Source: Meghimatium bilineatum (taxonomy: Eukaryota; Mollusca; Gastropoda; Stylommatophora; Philomycidae). From it: a DNA stretch of 64,000 nt. The notes under the pieces were generated by a model. It saw only the letters and a program-made list of their open reading frames with translations. It searched no databases and was not told the DNA's origin. The stretch lies in assembly GCA_034231615.1 (NCBI GenBank), contig CM067317.1:47807376-47871375 (forward strand), given 5' to 3'. The translations under genes were made by a program, and so were the position numbers. Shown here one piece after another: positions 1 through 11,577 of the stretch (positions are counted from its first letter, which is position 1; every line of letters begins with the position of its first letter).

Positions 1-851
1 CATCCCACTTTGTCATTGTAGGCGTATAATTGATTCCTGCAGTTAAGTTGGAGCTTACAATTGTATTATTATTCATTTGGATCCACATACGCCATCCTAG
101 TCGCATCTTACTATATGTATGACATATGCAATGCTAGTATTATTTTTTGCTCCCTCTTCGGATCCCAGAAACTAACCAGCACTTTAAAACCCCTCTTAGT
201 TCAAAGTATATTCAAGAACACACGAAATGACGGAACGTAGAAATTTCATTACCTAATTCATGGGAAATAGTCAAATCCAGTAATCTTGTAATCAACTTTT
301 GGGTACCGTACTCTGTCTAACAGTGTGATATTAAACAGACTTCAGCCCTACGTAAGTCGAGGTCTCAAAGTCAATTAGTAAACACATTTGTACGTGTGTA
401 GTCTCATCAGAGTCCCTTATAAATTATGCAGTCTGTGAACTCATCTCGTTAGTCCTTCAAAAGTGACGCTATTTGACTTATCCGTGATTTTCATTCGTTG
501 TTGACACAAAGTATACACAAAGTGGCCAATGGAAATACAAAGAATGTTAAATAACGCTACCCTTGAAGAATTAGCTACTACATTCACAGAACTGTATAAT
601 TTACGAGGAACTTCGTCGAAAAGGCATTGTCTTCTGACATGATGGTATAAACTTTAGTGTACACAACACAACAAACAATTAACATGTACAAACGTTAGTG
701 TACACAACACAACAAGAATTTAAAATGTACAAACTTAAGTGTACACAACACAACAAGCAATTAGCATGTAAAAACTTAAGTGTACAAAACACAACAAGCA
801 ATTAACATGTACAAATGTAAGCGTACACAACACAACAAGCAATTAACTTGT
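1..851. repeat. Long direct repeat, copy 1 (runs off the left edge)
   Basis: This stretch is nearly identical to 5281-6121, with a few substitutions and one 12-base difference near 505-516. Similarity is lost at about 852, where copy 2 continues with different sequence. The first bases already match inside copy 2, so the repeat probably extends left of the window. No coding potential is seen. It ends in the 38-40 bp tandem units described separately. Confidence 0.9.
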
Positions 852-885
852 CAAAATTTAAGAGTGCACAACACAACAAGCACTT
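652..885. repeat. Tandem repeat, unit about 39 bp
   Basis: About six imperfect units contain GTGTACACAACACAAC and TTAACATGTACAAA. The array lies at the end of the long direct repeat, and its counterpart is at 5925-6122. Confidence 0.85.
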
Positions 886-1024
886 AACATGTACAGGTAA
901 ATGGAAATAAGGTAAATAGGTTACTAGAAAACTGTCAATATAAAATAATAAAATATAGACAATAACAATAAAACAAAGAACAAATACAATTGTCAACGCG
1001 TCGGTCCAATTGGGACCTTTATCA

Positions 1025-1265
1025 AGACAACAAAAACAGTTAAGAACACAAAACTTTTTACAATCAGGACAGTGTCATCCGCATATCTCAAATTATTTAT
1101 GTTATGTCCTCCCACTGATACTCATGGGATATCTAGTATTACACGCATTATGTTTTCACTGTATAAAGAGAACAGGTCTGATGAAAGCACACATCCCTGT
1201 CTGACTCCTTGTTGTATTTAGTAAGACAGTAGTCCTGCTATATTTCAAGCAAGATGCAGTCTATA
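1025..1265 (-). mobile_element. Non-LTR retrotransposon relic: reverse transcriptase core with YADD
   Basis: On the minus strand one frame reads GVRQGCVLSSDLFSLYSE (from about 1208 downward), then an in-frame stop, then NNLRYADDTVLIVKS. GVRQGC...LF is RT motif B, and YADD (bases 1074-1085) holds the catalytic aspartates of motif C. The spacing between them is right for a LINE-type RT. No more than about 80 codons can be followed, so this is a dead fragment. It is the only piece of RT catalytic core recognised in the window; the other LINE relics are mostly C-terminal tails. Confidence 0.8.
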
Positions 1266-1404
1266 GAACGTAGATGCGCTGTGTCGCGGATCTTATTTCC
1301 CCGATAATGACCAGATACATTCGACTTCGACAGTATTTCTATGTTAACAAATGTCCCCTCGCTTAGACAGAGGAAATTACTCAGTCATATAAACAAAACC
1401 ACCA

Positions 1405-1520
1405 AGGTGTTGTCCGGGCCCTAGAGGGAGCAAATAATAGCGACATATCGCATTCCGTTCTCGGGACTGTATCTTGCTAATCTGCAGAAGTTTGAGAACG
1501 AACGCAGAAGAAGAAGAATA
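1405..1520 (+). mobile_element. SINE R1, internally deleted copy
   Basis: The head (TGTTGTCCGGGCCC) is joined directly to the 3' third of the family (CGCATTCCGTTCTC, TAATCTGCAG, GAGAACGAACGCAGAAG) and ends in a (GAA)n tail. About 160 bases of the middle are missing compared with the copy at 59372-59657. The 3' stem CGTTCTC/GAGAACG is intact. Confidence 0.8.
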
Positions 1521-1589
1521 TAAACAAAACGGATTAACGTCAACTGCTAAAGATTACTTGTTTCGGGAAAAGGAACAAAACGTCAGTTA

Positions 1590-1825
1590 TCTATAACAAA
1601 ATGTCTATGTTTCTTAGACGTCCGATGATCTAATAAAATGTCTATGTTTCTTAGAAGACCGTTGATCTATAACAAAATGTCTACGTTTCTCAGACGTCCG
1701 ATGATCTATAACAAAATGTCTATGTTTCTTAGACGTCCGATGATCTAACAAAATATCTATGTTTCTTAGACGTCCGATGATCTAACAAAATATCTGTTTC
1801 TTATACGTCCGATGATCTATATAAT
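1590..1825. repeat. Tandem repeat, unit about 39 bp
   Basis: About six units contain ATGTCTATGTTTCTTAGACG followed by TCCGATGATCTA, with small length differences between units. Confidence 0.9.
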
Positions 1826-2511
1826 AACGTGGAGAGTGCGAGCTGGGGATGCGATCGCCGTTATTACGTTTCACAGTGATTGCAACCCCCACTATGAAGT
1901 CCCTACAACAACATTGGACTAACGTCCATGGTTTAAAGAAGCGTACTTATTCAACACTGTCGAGCGCCAGAAATTGAGAATAATGCTACCGCCTATATCC
2001 GAACAGTGTGAATTGCTTATAGATTCATAGATATGTTTACCAGATCATCCAGCCAATACCACCGGCGCTCTGGTAATGTCCTTTCTGCCTGCTCGGCATG
2101 CATGTACGCAAGAGCTTGCGGGAAGCCCCTTGTTGTTCTCTTGGTGAGAGTTTTGGTCGAATCTTTGTACCAAGAGTACAACTCCCATTTACACTCACAT
2201 ACCCAAACATAAAATGCGAAAGGTTTCCTTTTGACGGAATGTTTCCTTTTGACGTTTTTTTTTTTTCATTCAGCTTCTAGTGGTACCAAGGTTGCCATTA
2301 GAGACGGGGGTTTTTTTTGCTCACTCTTCTCGGCGAAGCGGATGTCCAAGAAAACCGAAACATGTGAGAAATCGAAATTGCAACAGAAGAAAAAAAGATA
2401 TTTAGCATTATATTTTTGATATGGCAAGTAAAATACAAATCTATGGATACGGTGTAAAAGTATAAAGTAGCAAAATGTTATTGATGTAGTAATTCAATAT
2501 TGTTCTAAACT
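1826..2511. other. No gene recognised
   Basis: Short open frames at 2098-2280 and 2231-2419 have no recognisable motif, no splice context and run through homopolymer T tracts. Nothing else is seen. Confidence 0.6.
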
Positions 2512-2645
2512 AGGGGATCTCCCTAGCATAGCGGTTAGGTTGTTAGCATTGTGTTCAATGGGTCATGGGTTTGAATCCGACTTGTGTCATCTTGATTATA
2601 AGGTGAGCATTTTCAGAGATCCCTGTGGATTATATGAACTCTACA
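2512..2645 (+). mobile_element. tRNA-derived SINE (family T1)
   Basis: It begins GGGGATCTCCCTAGCATAG. It has an A-box-like TAGCATAGCGGTTAG and a B-box-like GGTTTGAATCC spaced as in a tRNA, followed by an unrelated body containing AGATCCCTGTGG. A second copy lies inverted at 32530-32661. The head cannot fold into a complete functional tRNA, so this is a SINE and not a tRNA gene. Confidence 0.75.
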
Positions 2646-2689
2646 AATTTTGAACTTCTTTGTTTTAAAATGTTTAGTCTTTTGATGAA

Positions 2690-3100
2690 TTCTTATGCTA
2701 GCCCCTGCCCTTCATTCTCTTTTCTGAAACTTTTCCTTCATGTCAATTATTAATGTTTTCTTATGTCTGCCCCTGCCCTTCATTGTCTTTTCTGAAACTT
2801 TTCCTTCATGTCAATGATTAATGTTTTCTTATGTCTGCCTCTGCCCTTCATTCTCTTTTCTGGAACGTTTCCTTCATGTCAATGATTAATGTTTTCTTAT
2901 GTCTGCCTCTGCCCTTCATTCTCTCTTCTAAAAGGTTTCCTTCATGTCAATGATTAATGTTTTCTTATGTCTGCCTCTGCCCTTCATTCTCTCTTCTAAA
3001 ACGTTTCCTTTATGTCAATGATTAATGTTTTCTTATGTCTGCCTCTGCCCTTCATTCTCTCTTCTGAAACTTTTCCTTCATGTCAATGATTAATGTTTCA
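2690..3100. repeat. Tandem repeat, unit about 64 bp
   Basis: Six units contain TTAATGTTTTCTTATGTCTG, TGCCCTTCATTCTCT and TTTCCTTCATGTCAATGA. Identity between units is high. Confidence 0.92.
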
Positions 3101-3329
3101 TTGTGCTTTTTTATGTCCAAAATATGTTCGATTACATTAAATTAAGTTAAATTCATGGTAAAAGGATCTGACTAACAGGTTGGGGCCTATATTGAATCAC
3201 GAATACTAAGAATACATACGGAAAAGTACAAATTCCTCATTTGGGTGTGCGCAAAGACAGTATATATTTCTAGAGGGCAGCGCCTTATGCACAAAATTAG
3301 CTCGCGTGTTTTGATAATTTTGAGCAGCC

Positions 3330-3730
3330 GCTCTTCTTACATGTTCATTTCTTTGTAGACTCGTCTTTCTGTCGTTCTTCTTACATGTTCATGTCTTTGC
3401 AGACTCGTCTTTCTGTCGTTCTTCTTACATGTTCATGTCTTTGCAGACTCGTCTTTCTGTCGTTCTTCTTACATGTTCATTTCTTTGCAGACTCGTCTTT
3501 CTGTCGTTCTTCTTACATGTTCATGTCTTTGCAGACTCGTCTTTCTGTCGTTCTTCTTACATGTTCATTTCTTTGTAGACTCGTCTTTCTGTCGTTCTTC
3601 TTACATGTTCATGTCTTTGCAGACTCGTCTTTCTGTCGCTCTTCTTACATGTTCATGTCTTTGCAGACTCGTCTTTCTGTCGTTCTTCTTACATGTTCAT
3701 ATCTTTGCAAACTCGTCTTTCTGTCCATGA
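3330..3730. repeat. Tandem repeat, unit 44 bp
   Basis: About nine near-identical units contain TTCTTACATGTTCATGTC and GACTCGTCTTTCTGTCG. The unit length is not a multiple of three, so the open frames cycle through three phases; they are not a gene. Confidence 0.95.
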
Positions 3731-4444
3731 TATTCTTAGGACGTTTCTATAACATTTTATTTTGAATGCCGATATCTCATTTTCAATTATGAATGTTATT
3801 GCCTACTTCCCACTACTATATGTTCCGTTTATATGTTTTCTGGCAAGCGATTGTGTGGAATCGTAAAGACAGGATAACATACCACAAAGAAAATGTCGTT
3901 AAATGATCAGACTTTGTTGGTGTGTTCATGATGTCGGTGAACGAATCTCGGCTAAGTGGCCGAACTAATATAACTTTACTGTTTAAGCGATTGCCTTCAC
4001 TGGAAGAGACTGGAAGTCAAGATAAGAGCTTGTACCCGAGGACGAAGGGGGCAATGGTGTATAATTACATGAGGCAAATTCACTAACAACGGAACACCTC
4101 ATGCAAGATAGACATAACGGACCAAAGCCTAGATTCCTGCCCACCGTCTTCTCGAAAACATTCACCCAGAGACACACACTGCCTGTAAATTATACGGACA
4201 CAGTAGGTAATAAGCCGCCTCAGAGTATATCAGATACACACGCATTGGTCTGGCGACAGATTGGAAGACATATTCGAAATCGATCCTCAAAAACATTTAC
4301 TGTATGCAAAGGGAGAGGCGCCCCGTAGACATAACTTGCGAGAACGGTATTTATTGTATCGACGCTGACAAGGGTGTATATCATATGTGAAATTTTTACA
4401 AATAGTGTTAAGTGGGGAAGCAAGCAATACGATGTTAAATTGAG
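3731..4444. other. No gene recognised
   Basis: Small overlapping open frames on both strands (for example 4101-4328) show no known motif. No repeat family was recognised here. Confidence 0.55.
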
Positions 4445-4770
4445 CCAATTTGGACAAACAGAATCGAGTAACGGGCAACCGGAATCAAGTAACGGACAAA
4501 CAGAATCGAGTAATGGTCACACAGAATCGATAAACGGGCAAACGGAATCGAGTAAAGGACAAACACAATTGAGTGACGGACAAACAGAATCGACTAACGG
4601 TCACAAGAATCGATAAACGGGCAAACGGAATCGAATAACGGACAAACACAATTGAGTGACGGACAAACAGAATCGAGTAGCGCACAAACGGAATCGAATA
4701 ACCAACTACCGGAATCGAAAATTAGACAAACGTAATCAAGTAACGGACAAACGTAATCGAATAACGGAAA
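4445..4770. repeat. Tandem repeat, unit about 22 bp, degenerate
   Basis: About 15 units of the type GGACAAACAGAATCGAGTAA show many substitutions and a few indels. They produce spurious frames such as repeated NGQTESS. Confidence 0.9.
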
Positions 4771-4881
4771 AGCATACACGTATTAAAAAATTTGCCACAG
4801 AGATGAAATTATGACACAGAAGAATGACAGGAATCTAGCGTACAATTAGAAAATCTAATGAACAGATATTGAGAAATACCA

Positions 4882-5145
4882 ACATTGAACGAAATGTACA
4901 TAACAACATTGAACGAAATTTACATTACGACATACAACGAAATCTACATAACAACATTGAACGAAATTTACATTACGACATACAACGAAATCTACATAAC
5001 AACCTTGAACGAAATTTACATTACGACATACAACGAAATCTACATAACAACCTTGAACGAAATTTACATTACGACATACAACGAAATCTACATAACAACC
5101 TTGAACGAAATTGACATTACGACATACAACGAAATCTACAGATCA
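4882..5145. repeat. Tandem repeat, unit 45 bp
   Basis: Five to six units combine two related halves (TTGAACGAAATTTACATTAC and ACAACGAAATCTACATAAC), so the unit itself looks like an old dimer of about 21 and 24 bases. Confidence 0.92.
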
Positions 5146-5169
5146 ACTCTCAAACAGTGTATTCAAATA

Positions 5170-5300
5170 TTTCTTCTTCAGCGTTCGTTCTCAAACTCCT
5201 GCTGGACGTAGGCAGGAGAACGAAGTGCGATGTACCCTTGCTTACATCAGCTGTGATATCTGCGCCTTTAGACCTGTTGCATCCCACTTTGTCATTGTAG
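5170..5300 (-). mobile_element. SINE R1, truncated copy at the edge of the long repeat
   Basis: It starts with the inverted tail TTCTTCTTCAGCGTTCG and continues through GCTGTGATATCTGCGCC. Similarity fades about 20 bases into the long direct repeat (5281 onward), so the repeat boundary lies within or next to this SINE. Confidence 0.75.
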
Positions 5301-6121
5301 GCGTATAATTGATTCCTGCAGTTAAGTTGGTGCTTACAATTGTATTATTATTCATTTGGATCCACATACGCCATCCTAGTCGCATATTACTATATGTATG
5401 ACATATGCAACGCTAGTATTATTTTTTGCTCCCTCTTCGGATCCCAGAAACTAACCAGCACTTTAAAACCCCTCTTAGTTCAAAGTATATGCAAGAACAC
5501 ACGAAATGACGGAACGTAGAAATTTCATTACCTAATTCATGGGAAATAGTCAAATCCAGTAATTTTGTAATCAACATTTGGGTACCGTACTCTGTCTAAC
5601 AGTGTGATATTAAACAGACTTCAGCCCTACGTAAGTCGAGGTCTCAAAGTCAATTAGTAAACACATTTGTATGTGTGTAGTCTCATCAGAGTCCCTTATA
5701 AATTATGCAGTCTGTGAACTCATCTCGTTAATCCTTCAAAAGTGACGCTATTTGACTTATCCCGTGATTTTCATTCGTTGTTGACACAAAGTGGCCAATA
5801 GAAATACAGAGAATGTTAAATAACGCTACCCTTGAAGATTTAGCTACTACATTCACAGAACTGTATAATTTACGAGGGACTTCGTCGAAAAGGCATTGTC
5901 TTCTGACATGATGGTATAAACTTTAGAGTACACACCACAACAAACAATTAACATGTACAAACTTAAGTGTACACAACACAACAAACAATTAACATGTACA
6001 AACTTAAGTGTACACAACACAACAAACAATTAGCATGTAAAAACGTAAGTGTACACAACACAACAAGCAATTAACATGTACAAACTTAAGTGTACACAAC
6101 ACAACAAGCAATTAACTTGTG
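5281..6121. repeat. Long direct repeat, copy 2
   Basis: This is a near-identical copy of bases 1-851 at an offset of 5,280 that falls to about 5,270 after indels. It lacks one copy of a 12-base segment present in copy 1. The right boundary is sharp at about 6121. Confidence 0.92.
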
Positions 6122-6122
6122 C
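5925..6122. repeat. Tandem repeat, unit about 39 bp (counterpart of 652-885)
   Basis: Five units have the same sequence type as in copy 1 but a different order of point variants. The array has changed since the duplication. Confidence 0.85.
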
Positions 6123-7199
6123 CAACATCATTAGCACGAAAACCAGAAAATCAATACCATGTTAATGTTCAGTAAACGAAAGCAAAAGTATCATTGAAGT
6201 CGGATATATCGGACAATTGGTGTAAATAAACCGCGACACAATTGGTGTAAATAAACCGCGACACAACATATCTCCGTGGCTATGTACTACATATTCCATG
6301 GAACTCTATGAAGATAATTATTCTGCTACAAGGAAGATTTTTTTGGAATTCAAAAACATTGATTTAAAAAAAAAAGATGAAGTAATGTCATTTGTTATCA
6401 GACTCCCATGTCAGAAGTCTATACAGTCAGGAGAGCCTTCTCCTGGAATTCTGTCGTCAGCAGAATGTTCTCAAGGTTGCCGCATACCTTAGGCTTCAGT
6501 TCTGTCTCTTAGGGCCAGGTTGGAGACCTCAAGTCGTCACAGAGTGGCTATATGAGAACAGACAGAATGGTGGGTCAGTATTTTTTCGCTGACTAACAGC
6601 ATATTTGTCTTCTCGACAGCAGAGTTGATACTGAGTTCGTCTCGCACACCCAACTCGTCGAATTAGCTCGTGGTTCTAAACAGATCGTCCATATTGTACT
6701 GGCAATGTGAATACATGTAATAGTAATGTCTCAAAATTCAACATGTTTTGTAATGTCCTATAGAGAATATGCTTCAATTATTTACTAAAACGGCATATAT
6801 AGAGATGGTAGGATCAACATCATATTCTTCGCCTTGTTTTTCGTGAAGATCTGGTACCCATTTCCTTAAATTAGACTAACCAATGAATATTTCCAAGTTT
6901 AAATAACAATCGTTCTAAACATGTGTCATATGCGCCCTGTTTGCTGCGGAGTGTAGCAGGCAGAGTTACGGAGTCCAGAAGAGAAGAAACGAAGACATAT
7001 TTTAAAAATTTGGGCCCACAGATCCGTCCAAATGGGTCACAGTAAGGTAACTAGACGATAAACAAGTTTAAGTTTATGTATGCTCATTATTGCCCTTGTA
7101 CTTTCTGGCATATCCAATGTGCTCAAATCTCCGCTTCAGTAAATCTCTCAGGGTGTAGTGTCTGATGGTTCAAATTCTGTGATGCTTGATTGTTCTTTT
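6123..7199. other. No gene recognised
   Basis: It contains a 26-base doublet (GTGTAAATAAACCGCGACAC, twice at 6218-6266) and small unrecognised open frames (6298-6492, 6392-6592). No domain or repeat family was identified. Confidence 0.55.
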
Positions 7200-7460
7200 T
7201 GACATTTTCGTGAGCATCATATACTAATTAATATACGTGCTGTTGATACACCTCGGCAAAGCTGATCCTTACTTCTAATTCACGTAATTCACAGATTCTA
7301 GATACTAACTCATGCTCATTGACATAAAATTCTAATTCACATCATATACTACTTAATATACGTGCCGTTGATACACCTCGGCAAAGCTGATCCCTCGTAA
7401 TTCACGTAATTCACAGATTATAGATACTAACTCATGCTCATTGACATAAAATTCGTCTAA
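7200..7460. repeat. Tandem duplication, two units of about 125 bp
   Basis: ATATACGTGCTGTTGATACA, CCTCGGCAAAGCTGATCC and ACTCATGCTCATTGACATAA recur in the same order. The two copies differ by small indels. Confidence 0.85.
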
Positions 7461-7674
7461 TCGGGCAGAATCTCGTAGAAAGTATTGCTCTGTCCATACG
7501 TTGACCGTCTATAATAGAAACAGAACCAGCCATCTTGTCGGTTCGCGCGTTTCCTTCCGTACCTCCATTTCGGTGTGCAAAGATGAAAGTGGATGATTTC
7601 AGTGAGATTCAATTCTTTACTCTCTCAGATGATTCGAACTATCTCCTGCTTTCACGTTCTGGATCCTACGCATT

Positions 7675-7970
7675 GTGTCCATCAGTATGCATGCATGAGG
7701 TTAGGCGGTGATTCCAACTATTTTAGGACCTTCTTCACGGTATATACACCCATCGTTAGATTTCTTGTTTTTAGTCACTCATTATGCATACATAAGCATA
7801 GGCTTGCGTTTCTAACTATTTTATAATCTTCTTTACAACAAACACCTCCACCTTTAGACTGCTTGTTGTTTAGTAAGTATGTATTCATGAGTATACGCTT
7901 GCGATTTCAGCCAATTTCGGACCTTCTTTACGGAAACACCTCCACCTTTAGATTGCTTGTTTTTACGGCG
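7675..7970. repeat. Tandem repeat, three diverged units of about 95-100 bp
   Basis: Each unit has a version of GCATGAG-TTAGGC, GGACCTTCTTTACGG and ACCTCCACCTTTAGATTGCT. The array is old and diverged. Confidence 0.75.
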
Positions 7971-8596
7971 AAGACCCCACTGGGTTCGTGAACTATTCTT
8001 CCACGTAATCTGGCAATTAATGATCACTGTTAGTGGCGGATGACATATGTGTAAATAATAACATCTGTGTCATCAAGATGTTTAACAAATATAAAAAAAA
8101 GCCTAGGTAGCCTGAGGAGAAAATCAATTATCTTTTTTATTCAGACAACGGGGGAGGAGGTTGGCTCGGAGAAAATGTGTGTCAAATGTGGCCTCGAGCT
8201 AAAAGAGGTTGAGAATCACTGACATAAATATTGTAACATAGCAGTAACACTTGAAATCTGAAAGATAATGATATCAATTCTCAAGCGAATTCTTTCTACA
8301 CCCCATTCTTGCAGCCAGTTGATTTGTTTAACTGTACTCCATAGACTAAGAGACGAAGAGAGACAGATGTGATAGATAGAAGCCAGTCAGATTTTTGCAG
8401 AAAACAGTACTTGGTAAAGCCTTACATAACTACTTTCTTATAACTCCAGAGTCGTCATGACTGGATTACCAGAACCGCGACCTCTACTAATTCTTTTGTT
8501 AATCATCCCATCTAAAGTACTGATTAACCAAATTAGACTTATCGACCATGGTTGAGAGGAACGTACCTCACCATAAGAGATATCCAGATCCTTTTT

Positions 8597-8762
8597 CTTC
8601 TTCTTCTTCTTCAGCGTTCATTCTCAAACCCCGTTGGATCTCTCTTGTAACAGGACCATGGTCATATTAGATTTCCAGCAGGATGTAGTCCAGAGAATGG
8701 AAATGCGTTGTGCCACTGTTTTATTTGCGCCAATGGCCCGACACATCCATCTCACGTGGAAG
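8597..8762 (-). mobile_element. SINE R1, subtype 2
   Basis: The inverted (GAA)n tail is followed by the family 3' end. It shares an inserted segment (ATTTCCAGCAGGATGTAG with GGACCATGGTC) with 39540-39709. The terminal stem reads CATTCTC/GAGAATG on the element's sense strand (GAGAATG at 8619-8625 and CATTCTC at 8693-8699 as the complement). That replaces the CGTTCTC/GAGAACG of other copies with a compensating pair. Confidence 0.8.
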
Positions 8763-8922
8763 ATCCTTTTTGATTAGTATGGGTTATTTGTTATGAACTT
8801 ATCACTGAACCCCAGTAAAATCACTTAGGTGCACAGTTTCCTACAGCAGATGTTGAAGACACGATAATTTTTCCAGGTTGGCTAGTTAAAATACAGTCCT
8901 CAATCATGACCCCCTGAAGTAA

Positions 8923-9135
8923 AAGACCTATGCGCAGAATTAATTAGGTCTTCATTGATTACTTTTCTTAATTATTATCATGTTTACTGTTTGTTATTAT
9001 TTATATACTTGGAGTAGCATGCCAATAATGGGCAAGGCAATTCCAAGTATATAAATAGTGACCAACGGACACACTACAATAATCAAAAACGTAGCTAATG
9101 AAGTCCTAATTAATTGTGCGCTTAGGTTTTCTATA
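8923..9135. mobile_element. Palindromic MITE, family A
   Basis: Outer arms of about 37 bases (CGCAGAATTAATTAGG on the left, CCTAATTAATTGTGCG on the right) flank inner arms TATATACTTGGA / TCCAAGTATATA. The whole element folds on itself. It has no coding capacity. It is related to 12487-12698. Confidence 0.8.
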
Positions 9136-9489
9136 CTGTAGCTGGTCATGCTTCAATTCAGTAAAGAACCCCAGTTCTAATTATGACACAGTCAATATCA
9201 GGAGTTTTCAATATCAGCCCAAATATCTGCCCAAATAGGTTACGAAGTTTTGTATCCATGACAAATGTGGATGTCTTTAAACCTTTTCAGTTTATCCTTC
9301 TTGTTCTTATTGTTTGCTTTTTTTGGCTTTGTGAATTTCTCTAGCAATGAATTAAGACCTGTGAGGATGTTTCCTATTCGCAATCTCTACTTTGCGATCT
9401 CTAGCACTCACTCCTCATTTCCAATTACCTACACTCTCTCCTAATTTGCAATTTCTCCTTTGCAATCTCAATCACTCACTCCTCATTAG
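9136..9489. other. No gene recognised
   Basis: The sequence is unique in appearance and grades into the pyrimidine-rich array that follows. No feature is supported. Confidence 0.5.
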
Positions 9490-9935
9490 CAATCTCTTCT
9501 TACACTGTCTCCTCCTATAAAATATATTGCACTCTCTTTCTCTTCCTGTACAATTTCTTGCACTCTCTTTCTCTTCCTGTACAATCTCTTGCACTCTCTT
9601 TCTCTTCCTGTACAATTTCTTGCACTCTCTTCCTGTACAATTTCTTGCACTCTCTCTCTCTCTCTCTTCCTGTAAACAATCTCTTGGACTTTTTCTTCCT
9701 GTACAATCTTTTGCACTCTCTCTCTTCTTGTACAATCTCTTGCACTCTCTCTTCCTGTACAATCTCTTGCTCTCTCTCTTCCTGTACAATCTCATGCTCT
9801 CTCTCTCCTCTGTTGCAATATCTTACACCCTCTCTTTCATGTAGTCACTCGCACTCTCTCACTCTCTCTCTCGCTTTGTACAATCTCTTGCACTCCTCTT
9901 AAATAATCTCTTCTCTCTCTCCTTCAATAACATTT
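9490..9935. repeat. Pyrimidine-rich tandem repeat, unit about 31 bp and shorter
   Basis: The units are of the type CTCTTCCTGTACAATCTCTT plus GCACTCTCTTT, with variable CT runs. They create spurious frames on both strands (Arg/Glu-rich on minus, Ser/Leu-rich on plus). Confidence 0.9.
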
Positions 9936-9973
9936 GTTTATTTCGCAATCAACAATAAAAAGACACACCTTAA

Positions 9974-11577
9974 GATGAAGTCCAGTCTCAGCTTCGATAC
10001 CGGGTACAAGTGGAAATGGAATAGAATACACCTTAACGTGAAGTCCAGTCTCAGCTTCGATACCGGGTACAAGTGGAAATGGAATAGAATACACCTTAAC
10101 ATGAAGTTCAGTCTCAGCTTCGATACCGGGTACAAGTGGAAATGGAATAGAATACACCTTAACGTGAAGTCCAGTCTCAGCTTCGATACCGGGTACAAGT
10201 GGAAATGGAATAGAATACACCTTAACATGAAGTTCAGTCTCAGCTTCGATACCGGGTACAAGTGGAAATGGAATAGAATACACCTTAACGTGAAGTCCAG
10301 TCTCAGCTTCGATACCGGGTACAAGTGGAAATGGAATAGAATACACGTTAACATGAAGTCCAGTCTCAGCTTCGATACCGGTACAAGTGGAAATGGAATA
10401 GAATACACGTTAACATGAAGTCCAGTCTCAGCTTCGATACCGGTACTAGTGGAAATGGAATAGAATACACGTTAACATGAAGTCCAGTCTCAGCTTCGAT
10501 ACCGGGTACAAGTGGAAATGGAATAGAATACACGTTAACATGAAGTCCAATCTCAGCTTCGATACCGGGTACAAGTGGAAATGGAATAGAATACACTTTA
10601 ACATGAAGTCCAGTCTCAGCTTCGATACCGGTACAAGTGGACATGGAATAGAATACACGTTAACATGAAGTCCAGTCTCAGCTTCGATACCGGGTACAAG
10701 TGGAAATGGAATAGAATACACTTTAACATGAAGTCCAGTCTCAGCTTCGATACCGGTACAAGTGGACATGGAATAGAATACACGTTAACATGAAGTCCAG
10801 TCTCAGCTTCGATACCGGGTACAAGTGGAAATGGAATAGAATACACGTTAACATGAAGTCCAGTCTCAGCTTCGATACCGGGTACAAGTGGAAATGGAAT
10901 AGAATACACGTTAACATGAAGTCCAGTCTCAGCTTCGATACCGGGTACAAGTGGAAATGGAATAGAATACACGTTAACATGAAGTCCAGTCTCAGCTTCG
11001 ATACCGGGTACAAGTGGAAATGGAATAGAATAATCTTTAACATGAAGTCCAGTCTCAGCTTCGATACCGGTACAAGTGGACATGGAATAGAATACACGTT
11101 AACATGAAGTCCAGTCTCAGCTTCGATACCGGGTACAAGTGGAAATGGAATAGAATACACGTTAACATGAAGTCCAGTCTCAGCTTCGATACCGGGTACA
11201 AGTGGAAATGGAATAGAATACACGTTAACATGAAGTCCAGTCTCAGCTTCGATACCGGGTACAAGTGGAAATGGAATAGAATACACGTTAACATGAAGTC
11301 CAGTCTCAGCTTCGATACCGGGTACAAGTGGAAATGGAATAGAATACACGTTAACATGAAGTCCAGTCTCAGCTTCGATACCTGTACAAGTGGACATGGA
11401 ATAGAATACACGTTAACATGAAGTCCAGTCTCAGCTTCGATACCGGTACAAGTGGACATGGAATAGAATACACGTTAACATGAAGTCCAGTCTCAGCTTC
11501 GATACCGGTACAAGTGGAAGTCCAGTCTCAGCTTCGATACCGGGTACAAGTGGACATGGAATAGAATACACGTTAAC
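9974..11577. repeat. 63-bp satellite array with higher-order structure
   Basis: About 25 units contain GAAGTCCAGTCTCAGCTTCG, ATACCGGGTACAAGTGG and GGAATAGAATACACGTTAAC. Most units are 63 bases. A subset lacks one G (CCGGTAC) and is 62 bases, often linked with GGACATGG in place of GGAAATGG. The first part alternates two unit types (126-bp period), and the second part repeats as a 314-bp block (four 63s and one 62). Because 63 is divisible by three, long frames stay open on both strands; no start, signal or composition suggests a real protein. Confidence 0.95.

Noticed and set aside
2512-2585. tRNA gene
   Set aside because: A- and B-box-like strings are present, but the acceptor stem does not close and a SINE body follows; a second copy confirms a SINE.
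1-6121. Paired LTRs of a retrotransposon
   Set aside because: The repeats do not show TG...CA ends, no primer-binding site or gag/pol is visible between them, and the left boundary is outside the window.
9924-11459. Several overlapping frames of 100-218 codons on both strands
   Set aside because: By-products of the 63-bp satellite. They have no start context, change frame at 62-bp units, and lack any non-repeat domain.
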